From Ascidiaceihabitans sp. (lineage in GTDB: Bacteria > Pseudomonadota > Alphaproteobacteria > Rhodobacterales > Rhodobacteraceae): a DNA stretch of 64,000 nt. Below the pieces are notes generated by a model, which was not told where the DNA came from, ran no database searches, and saw only the letters and a program-made list of their open reading frames with translations. The stretch lies in assembly GCA_028248455.1 (NCBI GenBank), contig JAOKHV010000005.1:16738-80737 (forward strand), written 5' to 3'. The position numbers were made by a program, and so were the translations under genes. Of the stretch, positions 46,388 to 54,822 are shown piece after piece; position 1 is the stretch's first letter; each line of letters starts with the position of its first letter.

Positions 46388-47007
46388 CACCCTCTCCCCG
46401 GTGCGCTGGCCGTGCCCAAGAGCAGGCCATAGATGACGAAGCACGCACCCATGGCGCGGCGCAGCCAAACGTTAAACACAACACCCATCGCCGCGCGTCC
46501 TAAGCCGGCACCGATAGCCGTGAACCCCATGTAGGACAGTGCCGTCAGTGTGAGTGCGGTTGGCATGATTAGCCCCATCTGGTCCCAGATCGGTACATCC
46601 GGTTGAACGAACTGTGAAAAGGCCGCCAGATAACCACCAACAGATTTGGGATTGATCACCGCAATCGCCAATGCGTTGCTATAGATGGACCCCGCGCCTT
46701 TGGGCAATTCAGGTGCGGGATTGCGCGCATTGATCCAGCCGCGCACCCCGATAAAAATTAAGAAGCCTGCGCCGATCAGTTTGGCCACATTGAACGCCAC
46801 AGGTGAGGCCGCAATCAGTGCAGTGATCCCCATCGCCGATAAAACTAGGAACATTATTGCTTGGGTCAGTATTGCTGCAACGCCAACAAGTCCACGACGG
46901 AACCCAACGTTCATACCGTTGTTGATGCAGTTCACGGCATTTGGCCCTGGCGTGATCACAAAGACCCCCCAAAACACAGCGAATATGATCCAACTTTCAA
47001 ACGACAT
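46387..47007 (-). CDS. RhtB/LysE-family amino-acid exporter
   Basis: 206 residues, six membrane helices, TPGPNAVNCINNGMNVGFRRGL at the N-terminus as in RhtB proteins and INPKSVGGYLAAFSQF in the middle. It exports amino acids or amino-acid derivatives; the substrate is unknown. It starts immediately after the regulator stop and overlaps the GFA gene, so it is the second gene of the operon. Confidence 0.88.
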   Translation of the reverse strand: MSFESWIIFAVFWGVFVITPGPNAVNCINNGMNVGFRRGLVGVAAILTQAIMFLVLSAMGITALIAASPVAFNVAKLIGAGFLIFIGVRGWINARNPAPELPKGAGSIYSNALAIAVINPKSVGGYLAAFSQFVQPDVPIWDQMGLIMPTALTLTALSYMGFTAIGAGLGRAAMGVVFNVWLRRAMGACFVIYGLLLGTASAPGRG

Positions 47008-47580
47008 TTAATACACCGGAGGGGCAATAACCCAAACCGCAACGGCGGGGGTATCATAGGGGTTCATCCAACGGTGCGGTTCGCCTTTGATGCGAAAGCT
47101 GTCCCCTGGATTGATCTTGAAAATTTGGCCCGCAATCTCAAGGTCCAATTTACCGGAGATAAGGTATCCCACCTCTTGGGTCGGACGTGTCACAGGTTCA
47201 GCGATTTCGCTAAAGGGTTCAAAGGTAGAATGCACCATTTCGAAATCGTCCGTCAGATCGGGCGACAATAGTTCTTCGACCAAGCCAGCGGTATGCGACC
47301 CCATTGGACGACGCGAACCATGGCGCACAACGTAACCCGCCTCGTGCGCTGGCGCAGCAGCGTGACGAAATAGCATTGAAATCGGAACACCCAACAGCGC
47401 TGCGATTTCGCGCAGGTCACTGATGGACGGATCGGACAGATCGCGTTCAACCTGACTTAGCCAACCCACAGAACGCCCCAAGCTTTCGGCCATGTCCGAC
47501 AGCGTAAGCCCCCGCGATTTACGCAAGGCCCTAAGGTCAGCACCTAGGGTTTCAGGTTTACTAAGGTCGGTTTGCAGCAT
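47008..47580 (-). CDS. XRE-cupin transcriptional regulator
   Basis: 190 residues. N-terminal helix-turn-helix (LRALRKSRGLTLSDMAESLGRSVGWLSQVERDLSDPSISDLREIAALL), linker, and C-terminal cupin ligand domain (VGYLISGKLDLEIAGQIFKINPGDSFRIKGEPHRWMNP). Relatives (SutR/PuuR-like) sense amino acids or amines. It heads the operon with the exporter, GFA and flavoprotein genes and is preceded by two matching palindromes, so autoregulation is likely. Confidence 0.92.
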   Translation of the reverse strand: MLQTDLSKPETLGADLRALRKSRGLTLSDMAESLGRSVGWLSQVERDLSDPSISDLREIAALLGVPISMLFRHAAAPAHEAGYVVRHGSRRPMGSHTAGLVEELLSPDLTDDFEMVHSTFEPFSEIAEPVTRPTQEVGYLISGKLDLEIAGQIFKINPGDSFRIKGEPHRWMNPYDTPAVAVWVIAPPVY

Positions 47581-47588
47581 GAAAGGCC

Positions 47589-47615
47589 CGTGAAATTATA
47601 CAACTTAATTTCACG
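47589..47615. promoter_or_regulatory. Palindromic operator 1 before the XRE-cupin gene
   Basis: CGTGAAATTA and its exact complement TAATTTCACG separated by 7 bases. It begins 8 bases before the start codon; the minus-strand string TATAAT within it (47595-47600) could be the -10 box, so a bound protein would block transcription. Confidence 0.65.
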
Positions 47616-47629
47616 GTGATGCCGAGTTG

Positions 47630-47656
47630 CGTGAAAAATCAAGTAATTTCTTCACG
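47630..47656. promoter_or_regulatory. Palindromic operator 2 before the XRE-cupin gene
   Basis: CGTGAA and TTCACG arms, 15 bases apart with near-symmetric inner bases, sharing the CGTGAA outer arms of operator 1. Centres are 41 bases apart, about four helical turns, compatible with cooperative binding on one face. Confidence 0.55.
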
Positions 47657-47666
47657 AGCGCCCAAT

Positions 47667-48131
47667 TTAAGGTGCGTTTGCCAACCTAAACGTGTCCGCC
47701 AATATGGCTGTCAGCGCATCCGCATCTGTTTGGGTGAATGCATCAGGTTGATCGCTATCAAGGTCAAACACCCCCAATAACACCCCATTTCCATTCACCA
47801 CGGGCAAAACCAACTCAGACCGTGTTGAACCGGCGCAGGCGATATGACCAGGGAACGCATCAACGTCTGCCACCAGCTGAACCTCAAGGCTGCGTGCGGC
47901 TGCACCACAAACTCCGCGTGAAAAAGGAATCACAAGACAACCGTGCCCGCCCTGATAAGGGCCGATTTTCATCAACTCGGGTTCGGTCACGCGGTAGAAC
48001 CCCGTCCAATCAAAACGGTCGTCACTGTGGTGCACTTCGCAGGCAACCGTCGCCATCAGCGCAACGGCATCTGTTTCGCCCTCAGCCAAAGACGCGATGG
48101 ATTGGCTAAGGGACTTGTAATCAACTTGCAT
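47667..48131 (-). CDS. Free methionine-(R)-sulfoxide reductase (GAF domain)
   Basis: 154 residues, a lone GAF domain with the three Cys of the fRMsr family: HGCLVIPF, SRGVCGAAA and FPGHIACAGSTRSELVLP. It reduces free methionine-R-sulfoxide in the cytoplasm. ATG 48131 is preferred to the one five codons earlier because GGAAAG is correctly spaced before it. It lies 24 bases after the thiolase gene and may be co-transcribed with it. Confidence 0.9.
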   Translation of the reverse strand: MQVDYKSLSQSIASLAEGETDAVALMATVACEVHHSDDRFDWTGFYRVTEPELMKIGPYQGGHGCLVIPFSRGVCGAAARSLEVQLVADVDAFPGHIACAGSTRSELVLPVVNGNGVLLGVFDLDSDQPDAFTQTDADALTAILADTFRLANAP

Positions 48132-48155
48132 GGTCTGACTTTCCATTGGATCAGG

Positions 48156-49328
48156 TTAAGGGCGTTCAATCGCAATGGCAGTACCCTCGCCACCACCAAT
48201 GCAAATTGCTGCGATACCGCGTTTAAGACCACGTTTTTCCAGCGCGTTTAGCAAGGTCACGATGATCCGCGCCCCAGATGCACCAATAGGATGGCCCAGC
48301 GCACAAGCGCCACCATTTACGTTGACGATGTCATGGCTGATCCCCATCTCGTGCATGAAGGCAAGGGGGACAACGGCGAAGGCCTCGTTCACTTCCCAAA
48401 GGTCCACGTCATCCTTGGACCAGCCAATTTGCTCAAGCAGTTTTTGCGCCGCTGGTACTGGGGCCGTGGTGAACAGGCTGGGAGCCTGAGCGTGGCTGGC
48501 GTGCCCCTTAATGTGCGCACGAATGGTCATACCTTTGGCTTGTGCGACGTCTTGCGCGGCCAGAACCAATGCGGCAGCCCCATCAGAAATGGAAGATGAA
48601 TTGGCAGCCGTTACAGTGCCACCCTCACGAAACGCTGGTTTCAACTGTGGGATTTTGTCGGGGCGCGCTTTGGCAGGTTGTTCATCTATGCTGATGGTCA
48701 CCATGCCTTTACGGCTTTTCATCTCAACCGGTGCTATCTCTTGATCGAAGGCGTCATTGCCCTGCGCTTTGATCGCGCGTGATAGGGACGCTAACGCATA
48801 GTCATCTTGGATCTCGCGGGTGAATTGGAAAGCTTCGGCGCAATCCTCTGCAAAGCTGCCCATGAGGCGACCTTTGTCATAGGCGTCCTCTAAACCGTCG
48901 AGGAACATGTGGTCGATGACGTTGCCATGCCCAAGTCGCGCACCGCCACGCATTTTCTCTAGCAAGTACGGCGCGTTTGTCATGCTTTCCATGCCGCCCG
49001 CGATCATCACGTCCGTGTTGCCCAGCGCAATCTGGTCATAGGCTATCATCGCAGCCTTCATACCAGACCCGCACATCTTGTTTAGTGTAGTGGCAGGAAC
49101 CTCTTCGCCCAAACCACCCTCAAATCCAGCTTGGCGCGCAGGCGCTTGACCCTGCCCCGCTGGCAAAACACAGCCCATCAGAACCTCATCCACCGTATCA
49201 GTTTGCGCTCCAGCAAGGGCCGCTTTGATAGCAGCACCACCCAATTGCGCGGCTGTCATTGGTGCAAAGTCACCTTGGAACCCACCCATTGGCGTGCGCG
49301 CAGCACCTGCAATAACGACATTTTTCAT
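48156..49328 (-). CDS. Acetyl-CoA acetyltransferase (thiolase II)
   Basis: 390 residues. Acyl-enzyme Cys in NKMCGSGMKA and the C-terminal His/Cys motifs NVNGGACALGHPIGASGARI and CIGGGEGTAIAIERP. It condenses two acetyl-CoA to acetoacetyl-CoA or runs in reverse; here it is not next to phaB or beta-oxidation genes, so the pathway is open. GGAGC stands before the ATG. Confidence 0.93.
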   Translation of the reverse strand: MKNVVIAGAARTPMGGFQGDFAPMTAAQLGGAAIKAALAGAQTDTVDEVLMGCVLPAGQGQAPARQAGFEGGLGEEVPATTLNKMCGSGMKAAMIAYDQIALGNTDVMIAGGMESMTNAPYLLEKMRGGARLGHGNVIDHMFLDGLEDAYDKGRLMGSFAEDCAEAFQFTREIQDDYALASLSRAIKAQGNDAFDQEIAPVEMKSRKGMVTISIDEQPAKARPDKIPQLKPAFREGGTVTAANSSSISDGAAALVLAAQDVAQAKGMTIRAHIKGHASHAQAPSLFTTAPVPAAQKLLEQIGWSKDDVDLWEVNEAFAVVPLAFMHEMGISHDIVNVNGGACALGHPIGASGARIIVTLLNALEKRGLKRGIAAICIGGGEGTAIAIERP

Positions 49329-49423
49329 AGTAAGTGCTCCGAATTTTTATGTGTCATGGACACGAGTTGGTAAGACTTAAGGCTTAGTTGTGGCCGCGTT
49401 GGTGACGATCATAGGTGCATAAA

Positions 49424-49771
49424 ATGGAATTATCGACCAAAACTGTAGACCCTGTTCTGATCGTGTCTGTGAATGAGGACCGAATTGATGCAGCTGTTGC
49501 AATCGAATTCAAAGATGCGATGCGCGCTGAAACTTTGGATGAGCCCAAAATTGTGGTCCTCGATTTGAGTACAGTTAACTTTATCGACTCTAGCGGATTG
49601 GGGGCCATTGTTGCCTCAATGAAGCATATGGGACAAGATCGAACATTGGCTTTGGCAGGGTTAACGCCAACCGTTGATAAGGTGTTTCGCCTGACCCGAA
49701 TGGATACCGTTTTCAGTCTGTTCGCGACTTTGGAAGGTGCATTGGAGGCACTATGCAATCCCCCCGCTTGA
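49424..49771 (+). CDS. STAS-domain anti-anti-sigma factor antagonist
   Basis: 115 residues of the SpoIIAA/RsbV fold. VVLDLSTVNFIDSSGLGAIVA holds the phosphorylatable Ser in the DSSG motif. It would bind the kinase encoded next door when unphosphorylated. ATG 49424 has AGGTG upstream; a GTG three codons earlier is possible. It and the following kinase gene are separated by 19 bases. Confidence 0.9.
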   Translation: MELSTKTVDPVLIVSVNEDRIDAAVAIEFKDAMRAETLDEPKIVVLDLSTVNFIDSSGLGAIVASMKHMGQDRTLALAGLTPTVDKVFRLTRMDTVFSLFATLEGALEALCNPPA

Positions 49772-49790
49772 TGTTTAGGAGTTTGTTCTA

Positions 49791-50249
49791 ATGTCCTCAC
49801 AGCCCGTATCCTTTTGCGTAACGTTCAGCGTGACCAGCGGCGTATTTGCGGCGCGCAAGGCACTGGCCAAACTGTTGGATGGCTTGGCCCCTTTGCAACT
49901 AGACTCTGAGGATGCCGATAGTATCAAGATGGTACTGGCTGAGGTGCTGAATAACATCGTGGAACACGGGTACCCTAACCCCCAAGAACCAGGGCCTATT
50001 GGGGTTCAATGCACTTTGGTGGGAGATGGATTGGACATTGCGTTAACGGATACAGGCGAACCAATGCCAAATGGCGAACCACCAATTGGCAACGCCCCCA
50101 ACACCAACGTTCAGTTTGCGGATTTGCCTGAGGGCGGGTTTGGATGGTTTCTAATAAAGATGTTTGCCCAAAATATCACATACAAGCGCACCGGCAGCAT
50201 CAACACATTGGCATTCCATCTGCCCATTCGCGTCAAAATAAGTGCCTAG
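49791..50249 (+). CDS. RsbW-type serine kinase / anti-sigma factor
   Basis: 152 residues, a GHKL ATPase. N box VLAEVLNNIVEHGY, G1 box LTDTGEPMP, and G2-like GGFGWFLIKMF. It phosphorylates the STAS partner and, by family analogy, sequesters a sigma factor or another output protein. No sigma factor or PP2C phosphatase is in the window, so the output is unknown. Confidence 0.88.
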   Translation: MSSQPVSFCVTFSVTSGVFAARKALAKLLDGLAPLQLDSEDADSIKMVLAEVLNNIVEHGYPNPQEPGPIGVQCTLVGDGLDIALTDTGEPMPNGEPPIGNAPNTNVQFADLPEGGFGWFLIKMFAQNITYKRTGSINTLAFHLPIRVKISA

Positions 50250-50485
50250 TGGTATAAAAAGATAAAATCGACTTTTCCCAAAAGGGTCACAGGTGAAGCA
50301 CAATTACGCCGTGAATCGAGGTCATACGGTTACTTATAGTTGCATAAAGCTTCCCTCGGCGTCGCGAATTCACGGCCCCCCCCCAGTTCGCTACGTCGAG
50401 GCACTACCCCCCTATTTCCACTTTTGGTGGACTTCCCCCTCACCGTCGCTAAGTTGCTAATCAAATGATTGGCAAAGGTTTCGAT

Positions 50486-52063
50486 ATGCGTGATTTCCAA
50501 CTCCCCGGACGGTCCCCTGTTTTTGCAAGCAATGGAATGTGTGCCACGTCGCACCCCCTTGCTGCACAAGAAGCAATTAACATCCTAAAGGCAGGCGGCA
50601 ACGCGATGGACGCCGCAATCGCAGGCGCCGTCTTATTGGGCATCTGCGAGCCACAGATGACTGGGATCGGTGGCGATTGTTTCGTCCTATATTCCCCTGC
50701 TGACAGCGATGAAGTTCATGCCATAAACGGATCAGGCCGCGCACCAGTTGCTTTGGACAGCGCAACCTTGCGCAATGAGGGCCAAGCAACTGTTCCTTTG
50801 AAAAGCGCCCATGCCGTAACCGTGCCGACCGCAATCGATGCGTTTTGCAATCTTTCCGAACAGGTCGGCAAGCTGGGCCTTGATCGCATTTTGGCACCTG
50901 CCATTCATTACGCAGATGCCGGCGTTCCGGTGGCACCACGCGTCGCATTTGACTGGGCCAATGACGCGGGCACTTTGCAAGGCTCTGCGCGCGAAAAGTA
51001 TTTGTTTGATGGCATCGCGCCAACAGTTGGGCAAATTTTCCGCTCACCGGGTCAAGCAGAGGTATTGCGCCGTATCGCCAAAGATGGTCGCGATGCGTTT
51101 TACACAGGTGAAATCGCAGAGGACATGGTGTCGAGCCTTACCGCAGCCGGTGGTGTCCACACGGTCGCAGATTTCGCAAATGCCGCCAGTGATGAAACAA
51201 GGCCTATCGGTGGCGATTACAAAGACATCGAAGTGGTTGAGCATCCACCAAACGGCCAAGGTGCCACGGCGTTGTTGATGCTAAATATCTTGTCGCACTT
51301 TGACATTGCGTCGATGGACCCCTTCGGCTCCCAACGTGCCCATATTGAGGCCGAGGCTTCCAAGCTGGCCTATGACGCACGCAATCGGTTCTTGGCTGAT
51401 CCAGAACACACCACGCGCGTCGACCATATGCTGTCTGCAGAAACCGCATCCAAGTTGGCAGCGTTGATTGATCCAAAACGCGCGATGCAAGCTGCGGCAC
51501 CGCTAACCGAATCCGTTCATAAGGATACCATTTACATCACTGTGGTGGATCGCGACGGCATGGCGGTTTCATTGATCTATTCCATCTTCCACGGTTTCGG
51601 ATCGGGCATAGCATCTGAGAAGTTCGGCATACTAATGCAGAACCGCGGCGCTGGCTTTACCTTGGAACAAGGTCACGCGAATGAGCTGAAGGGCGGCAAA
51701 CGTCCGATGCACACCATCATTCCCGGAATGGTCCGCCAGAACGGCAAACCGATCATGCCGTTTGGTGTGATGGGGGGTGCATATCAACCCAATGGTCACG
51801 CGCGCTTTGCCAGTAATCTAACCGACTTCGGGATGGACCCTCAAACCGCAATCGACGCGCCACGTGCCTTTAGCGATGCAGGTAATATGAAGGTCGAACG
51901 CGGCTATTCAGATGCTGTGCGCCAAGAGCTAAGTGACTTAGGCCACAACGTCAGCATTCCAGACACAGCAATCGGCGGTGCCCAAGCGATTTTGATCCGC
52001 GAAGATGGCGTGCTTGAGGGGGCCAGTGATGCGCGTAAAGATGGCTGTGCATTAGGATACTAA
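50486..52063 (+). CDS. ggt: Gamma-glutamyltransferase family Ntn-hydrolase
   Basis: 525 residues. NAMDAAIAGAVLLGICEPQMTGIGGDCF marks the N-terminal large subunit; autoprocessing is expected before Thr348 in HKDTIYITVVDRDGMAVSL, where homologues have the catalytic Thr. GGKRPMHTIIPGMV follows in the small subunit. No signal peptide is seen, so a cytoplasmic role (glutathione or gamma-glutamyl amide metabolism) is possible. ATG 50486 has AAAGG upstream; an in-frame ATG seven codons earlier is the alternative. Confidence 0.88.
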   Translation: MRDFQLPGRSPVFASNGMCATSHPLAAQEAINILKAGGNAMDAAIAGAVLLGICEPQMTGIGGDCFVLYSPADSDEVHAINGSGRAPVALDSATLRNEGQATVPLKSAHAVTVPTAIDAFCNLSEQVGKLGLDRILAPAIHYADAGVPVAPRVAFDWANDAGTLQGSAREKYLFDGIAPTVGQIFRSPGQAEVLRRIAKDGRDAFYTGEIAEDMVSSLTAAGGVHTVADFANAASDETRPIGGDYKDIEVVEHPPNGQGATALLMLNILSHFDIASMDPFGSQRAHIEAEASKLAYDARNRFLADPEHTTRVDHMLSAETASKLAALIDPKRAMQAAAPLTESVHKDTIYITVVDRDGMAVSLIYSIFHGFGSGIASEKFGILMQNRGAGFTLEQGHANELKGGKRPMHTIIPGMVRQNGKPIMPFGVMGGAYQPNGHARFASNLTDFGMDPQTAIDAPRAFSDAGNMKVERGYSDAVRQELSDLGHNVSIPDTAIGGAQAILIREDGVLEGASDARKDGCALGY

Positions 52064-52069
52064 ACGAAC

Positions 52070-52088
52070 GGTGGGCCATTGGCCCGCC
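52070..52088. terminator. Hairpin between ggt and hspQ
   Basis: GGTGGGCC and GGCCCGCC pair (one G-T) around a 3-base loop, 7 bases past the ggt stop and 8 before the hspQ stop. It lies between convergent genes and could end both, though no T-run follows. Confidence 0.5.
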
Positions 52089-52095
52089 GAACACC

Positions 52096-52422
52096 TTAGT
52101 TCATTTGGAAATGCAGCGGATATGTACCGTCTTGGAACGGACCAAACAAGTCGGGAATATCTGGGTGATCCACCGGTTCGCCAGAATAATCAGCCAATAG
52201 GTTCTGTTCGGACACGTAAGCCACATAGTAGCTTTGGTCGTTTTCAGCCAAAAGGTGATAGTACGGCTGTTCTTTGATCGGGCGGCTTTCCTCAGGAATA
52301 GCCTCGTACCAATCATCCGTATTTGCGAATTGAGGATCGACGTCAAATATCACACCCCGAAAGGGATGCTTCTTGTGCCGGACAACTTGTCCCAAATGAT
52401 ATTTTGCACGAATTCTTAGCAT
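52096..52422 (-). CDS. hspQ: Heat shock protein HspQ
   Basis: 108 residues. AKYHLGQVVRHKKHPFRGVIFDVDPQF and QPYYHLLAENDQSYYVAYVSEQNLL are typical of HspQ (YccV hemimethylated-DNA-binding fold), an adaptor that modulates Lon protease in enterobacteria. The ATG at 52422 gives the family's N-terminus. It converges on ggt. Confidence 0.92.
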   Translation of the reverse strand: MLRIRAKYHLGQVVRHKKHPFRGVIFDVDPQFANTDDWYEAIPEESRPIKEQPYYHLLAENDQSYYVAYVSEQNLLADYSGEPVDHPDIPDLFGPFQDGTYPLHFQMN

Positions 52423-52505
52423 AGCATTGCAGCCCCTATCGCTCGTTAGTAGACGTTGCAAGGGACCTTTGTCCAATTTTTGAAGCCTTTTTTAGGAAAC
52501 AGTCT

Positions 52506-53387
52506 GTGGCCCTTATCTTAACAGTCCTCGAAATCGTCGCTCCAGTTTTCCTTTTGGCAACCGTTGGCTTTACTTGGGTCAAGCTAGGCTTTGAATATCG
52601 CATTCAATTTGTGACCCAATTGGCGATGACCCTATCAGTGCCCTGCCTGATTTTTGTGTCCCTGATGCAGGCAGAAATGGACCCAAGCGCGTTAACCGCA
52701 CTGACGCTTGCATCCTTCACGGCCTATGTTGGCGTTACGCTGGTGGTGTGGCTATGCTGCAAGATTGGTCGCCTGAACACGCGCACCTACATGGCCCCAC
52801 TCATTTTTGGGAATACCGGAAATTTGGGCCTACCCCTCGCGCTGTTTGCATTTGGTGAAGCAGGATTAAGCAACGCAATTGTTGTTTTCGCCGTTATGGC
52901 GATCTTGTCTTTTACCTTCGGTATCTGGCTGGTTTCTGGTGAGGGTGCTTTGGAGAAAGTGGTGCGTGAACCGTTGGTGGCCGCCACTTTATTAGGTGCA
53001 TTATTCCTATGGCAAGGATGGGAAACACCCCTATTCCTGACCAACACGTTGTCCTTGATCGGTCAAATTGCGATTCCAATCATGTTGATCACATTGGGCG
53101 TTGCAGTCGCCCGGCTTAGCCCTCGCGGACTAGGCAAAGCAGCGTTCCTATCACTGATAAAACTGATCATTTGCACAGCCGTTGCCTGGGTCGTTGCAGA
53201 CTATTTCGCCCTAAGCCACGTCGCCTTCGGTGTGTTGGTCATTCAAATCGCAACACCTGTCGCAGTGACCTCATATTTATTGGCTGAAAAATACGGTGCC
53301 GGTTCTGATGCGGTTGCCGGATTGGTTGTGACATCTACGTTAATGGCTGTTGGCGCTTTGCCGCTAATCTTGGCTGTGCTGTTATAG
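52506..53387 (+). CDS. AEC-family (auxin efflux carrier-like) transporter
   Basis: 293 residues, about ten hydrophobic helices; FGNTGNLGLPLALFAFGEAGLSNAIVV is the characteristic broken-helix motif, and IAIPIMLITLGVAVARL the second-repeat counterpart. Bacterial members move dicarboxylates such as malate or malonate; the substrate here is unknown. GTG start with AGGAAAC upstream. Confidence 0.88.
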   Translation: MALILTVLEIVAPVFLLATVGFTWVKLGFEYRIQFVTQLAMTLSVPCLIFVSLMQAEMDPSALTALTLASFTAYVGVTLVVWLCCKIGRLNTRTYMAPLIFGNTGNLGLPLALFAFGEAGLSNAIVVFAVMAILSFTFGIWLVSGEGALEKVVREPLVAATLLGALFLWQGWETPLFLTNTLSLIGQIAIPIMLITLGVAVARLSPRGLGKAAFLSLIKLIICTAVAWVVADYFALSHVAFGVLVIQIATPVAVTSYLLAEKYGAGSDAVAGLVVTSTLMAVGALPLILAVLL

Positions 53388-53390
53388 AAA

Positions 53391-53418
53391 CCTGATTTCC
53401 CAAATTGAAGAAATCAGG
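53391..53418. terminator. Hairpin after the AEC transporter gene
   Basis: A perfect 9-base stem, CCTGATTTC with GAAATCAGG, loop of 10 bases, four bases after the stop codon. No T-run follows on the plus strand. Confidence 0.55.
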
Positions 53419-53454
53419 TAGAGTTCCAAAAAAGAAGAAAAAAACCGCAGGCAT

Positions 53455-54063
53455 ATGAAAAAATCTATTGGCGCGATGATATTAGTTCTAGCGGTCGCTT
53501 CGTGCGGCGGCACAGGTGGCGGTAGCGGGTCTTCGAACGCACCAAGTAATTTGGACAACGCATGTTCCATCGTCCAAGAACGCCCACAGTATCTACGCGC
53601 GTTTCGTGCGGCTGAACGCAAATGGAACGTCCCCGTGCACGTTTTGATGGCTATGATTTATCAAGAGAGCAAATTCAAAAGCAACGCGCGACCACCCTTC
53701 CGTTATGCGGCTGGTGTTGTACCGGTGGGGCGCCAATCAAGTGCTCTTGGGTATTCCCAAGCCTTGAATGCGACATGGAAAGAATACCAAGTCGCTACAG
53801 GAAGCCGTTCGGCGCGCAGAACAAATATCAAAGATGCTTCCGATTTTATGGGTTGGTATATGAACGTTACGAAAAGACGTAACGGCGTTTCCCTGAGTGA
53901 TGCACGCAACCAATACTTTGCCTACCACGATGGCCATACTGGCTTTTCTCGCGGGGCGTACAAAAATAAAGCGTGGTTGGTTCGTATCGCGGGTAAGGTT
54001 TCGTCACGCGCAAACACGTACAGAAGTCAGCTCACCAACTGCGGAAGCCGCTGGCGCGCCTAA
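53455..54063 (+). CDS. Lipoprotein with lytic transglycosylase (SLT)-like domain
   Basis: 202 residues. Lipoprotein signal with lipobox Cys17 (AVASC), a Gly/Ser linker, then an SLT-like fold: catalytic Glu71 in MAMIYQESKF, ALGYSQALNATWKEY, and YFAYHDGHTGFSRGAY. It would cleave peptidoglycan glycan strands from an outer-membrane-anchored position. It ends four bases before the opposing lolA. Confidence 0.85.
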   Translation: MKKSIGAMILVLAVASCGGTGGGSGSSNAPSNLDNACSIVQERPQYLRAFRAAERKWNVPVHVLMAMIYQESKFKSNARPPFRYAAGVVPVGRQSSALGYSQALNATWKEYQVATGSRSARRTNIKDASDFMGWYMNVTKRRNGVSLSDARNQYFAYHDGHTGFSRGAYKNKAWLVRIAGKVSSRANTYRSQLTNCGSRWRA

Positions 54064-54067
54064 ACTC

Positions 54068-54643
54068 TTATTGCAGATCAAGTTCGAACAGTCCGTTCGC
54101 AAGTGTACCACCTTTAATCAACTCACCTAAAACAACGGTCGAACGGCCGCCATTGGCGTCGTTCACCACCCATTGGCGAAGCTCAACTGGATTGCTCGTG
54201 AACTTCAGTTCAATGCTACCGTATTCAGGGTTCTTTGGATTTTGAGCCCGCACAATTGTGGCTGTGCCATCGTAGTCATGGCCAACAACCATTTCCGCCT
54301 GACCAAGGTCGACATTGCGGGCCAAAATCAATGAAAGCGGCGTGCGTCTTAGGGCATAGGATTCGGGTGGTTGGTTCGATTTCTTATCGTAAATCTTAAT
54401 GGATCCACTGCTCGCCAAGACCAATGCATCGTCATACTCAAACCGCATGCGGCCTGGTCGCTTAATGGAAATTTTACCTACAGAAATTGTACCGTCATCG
54501 TTAATCTGTGTGAAATCACCAGATGCCGTTTTCAAGTCGTTCAAGAAATTCGAGATTTCATTCAACGACAACTTATCTGCGCTGGCAACAGTTGCGAGGC
54601 TCATGAATGTAGCGGCAATAAATGATTTAAAAACGTATGACAT
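54068..54643 (-). CDS. lolA: Outer-membrane lipoprotein carrier protein LolA
   Basis: 191 residues with a signal peptide (to about ASA, residue 22), and the LolA beta-barrel pattern: FTQINDDGTISVGKISIKRPGRMRFEYDD, IKIYDKKSN, PLSLILARNVDL. It shuttles lipoproteins across the periplasm from LolCDE to the outer membrane. In many relatives lolA directly follows ftsK; here 2 kb of broken genes separate them. Confidence 0.92.
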   Translation of the reverse strand: MSYVFKSFIAATFMSLATVASADKLSLNEISNFLNDLKTASGDFTQINDDGTISVGKISIKRPGRMRFEYDDALVLASSGSIKIYDKKSNQPPESYALRRTPLSLILARNVDLGQAEMVVGHDYDGTATIVRAQNPKNPEYGSIELKFTSNPVELRQWVVNDANGGRSTVVLGELIKGGTLANGLFELDLQ

Positions 54644-54822
54644 GTTTTGTGGTCCTACTTGTTCTTGTTATGAAGCGAAATATAAGCAGTCTAGTCATGT
54701 TATGCGATATCAAAGGCGATAAATCGTGCAATCGCATCAATTCCCAACACTAATGGTCGCCCCATAAAAATTCGGAATCGTTTGTGACATCCCCCGATCG
54801 CAACGGGTGACAGGTTGCTCCG

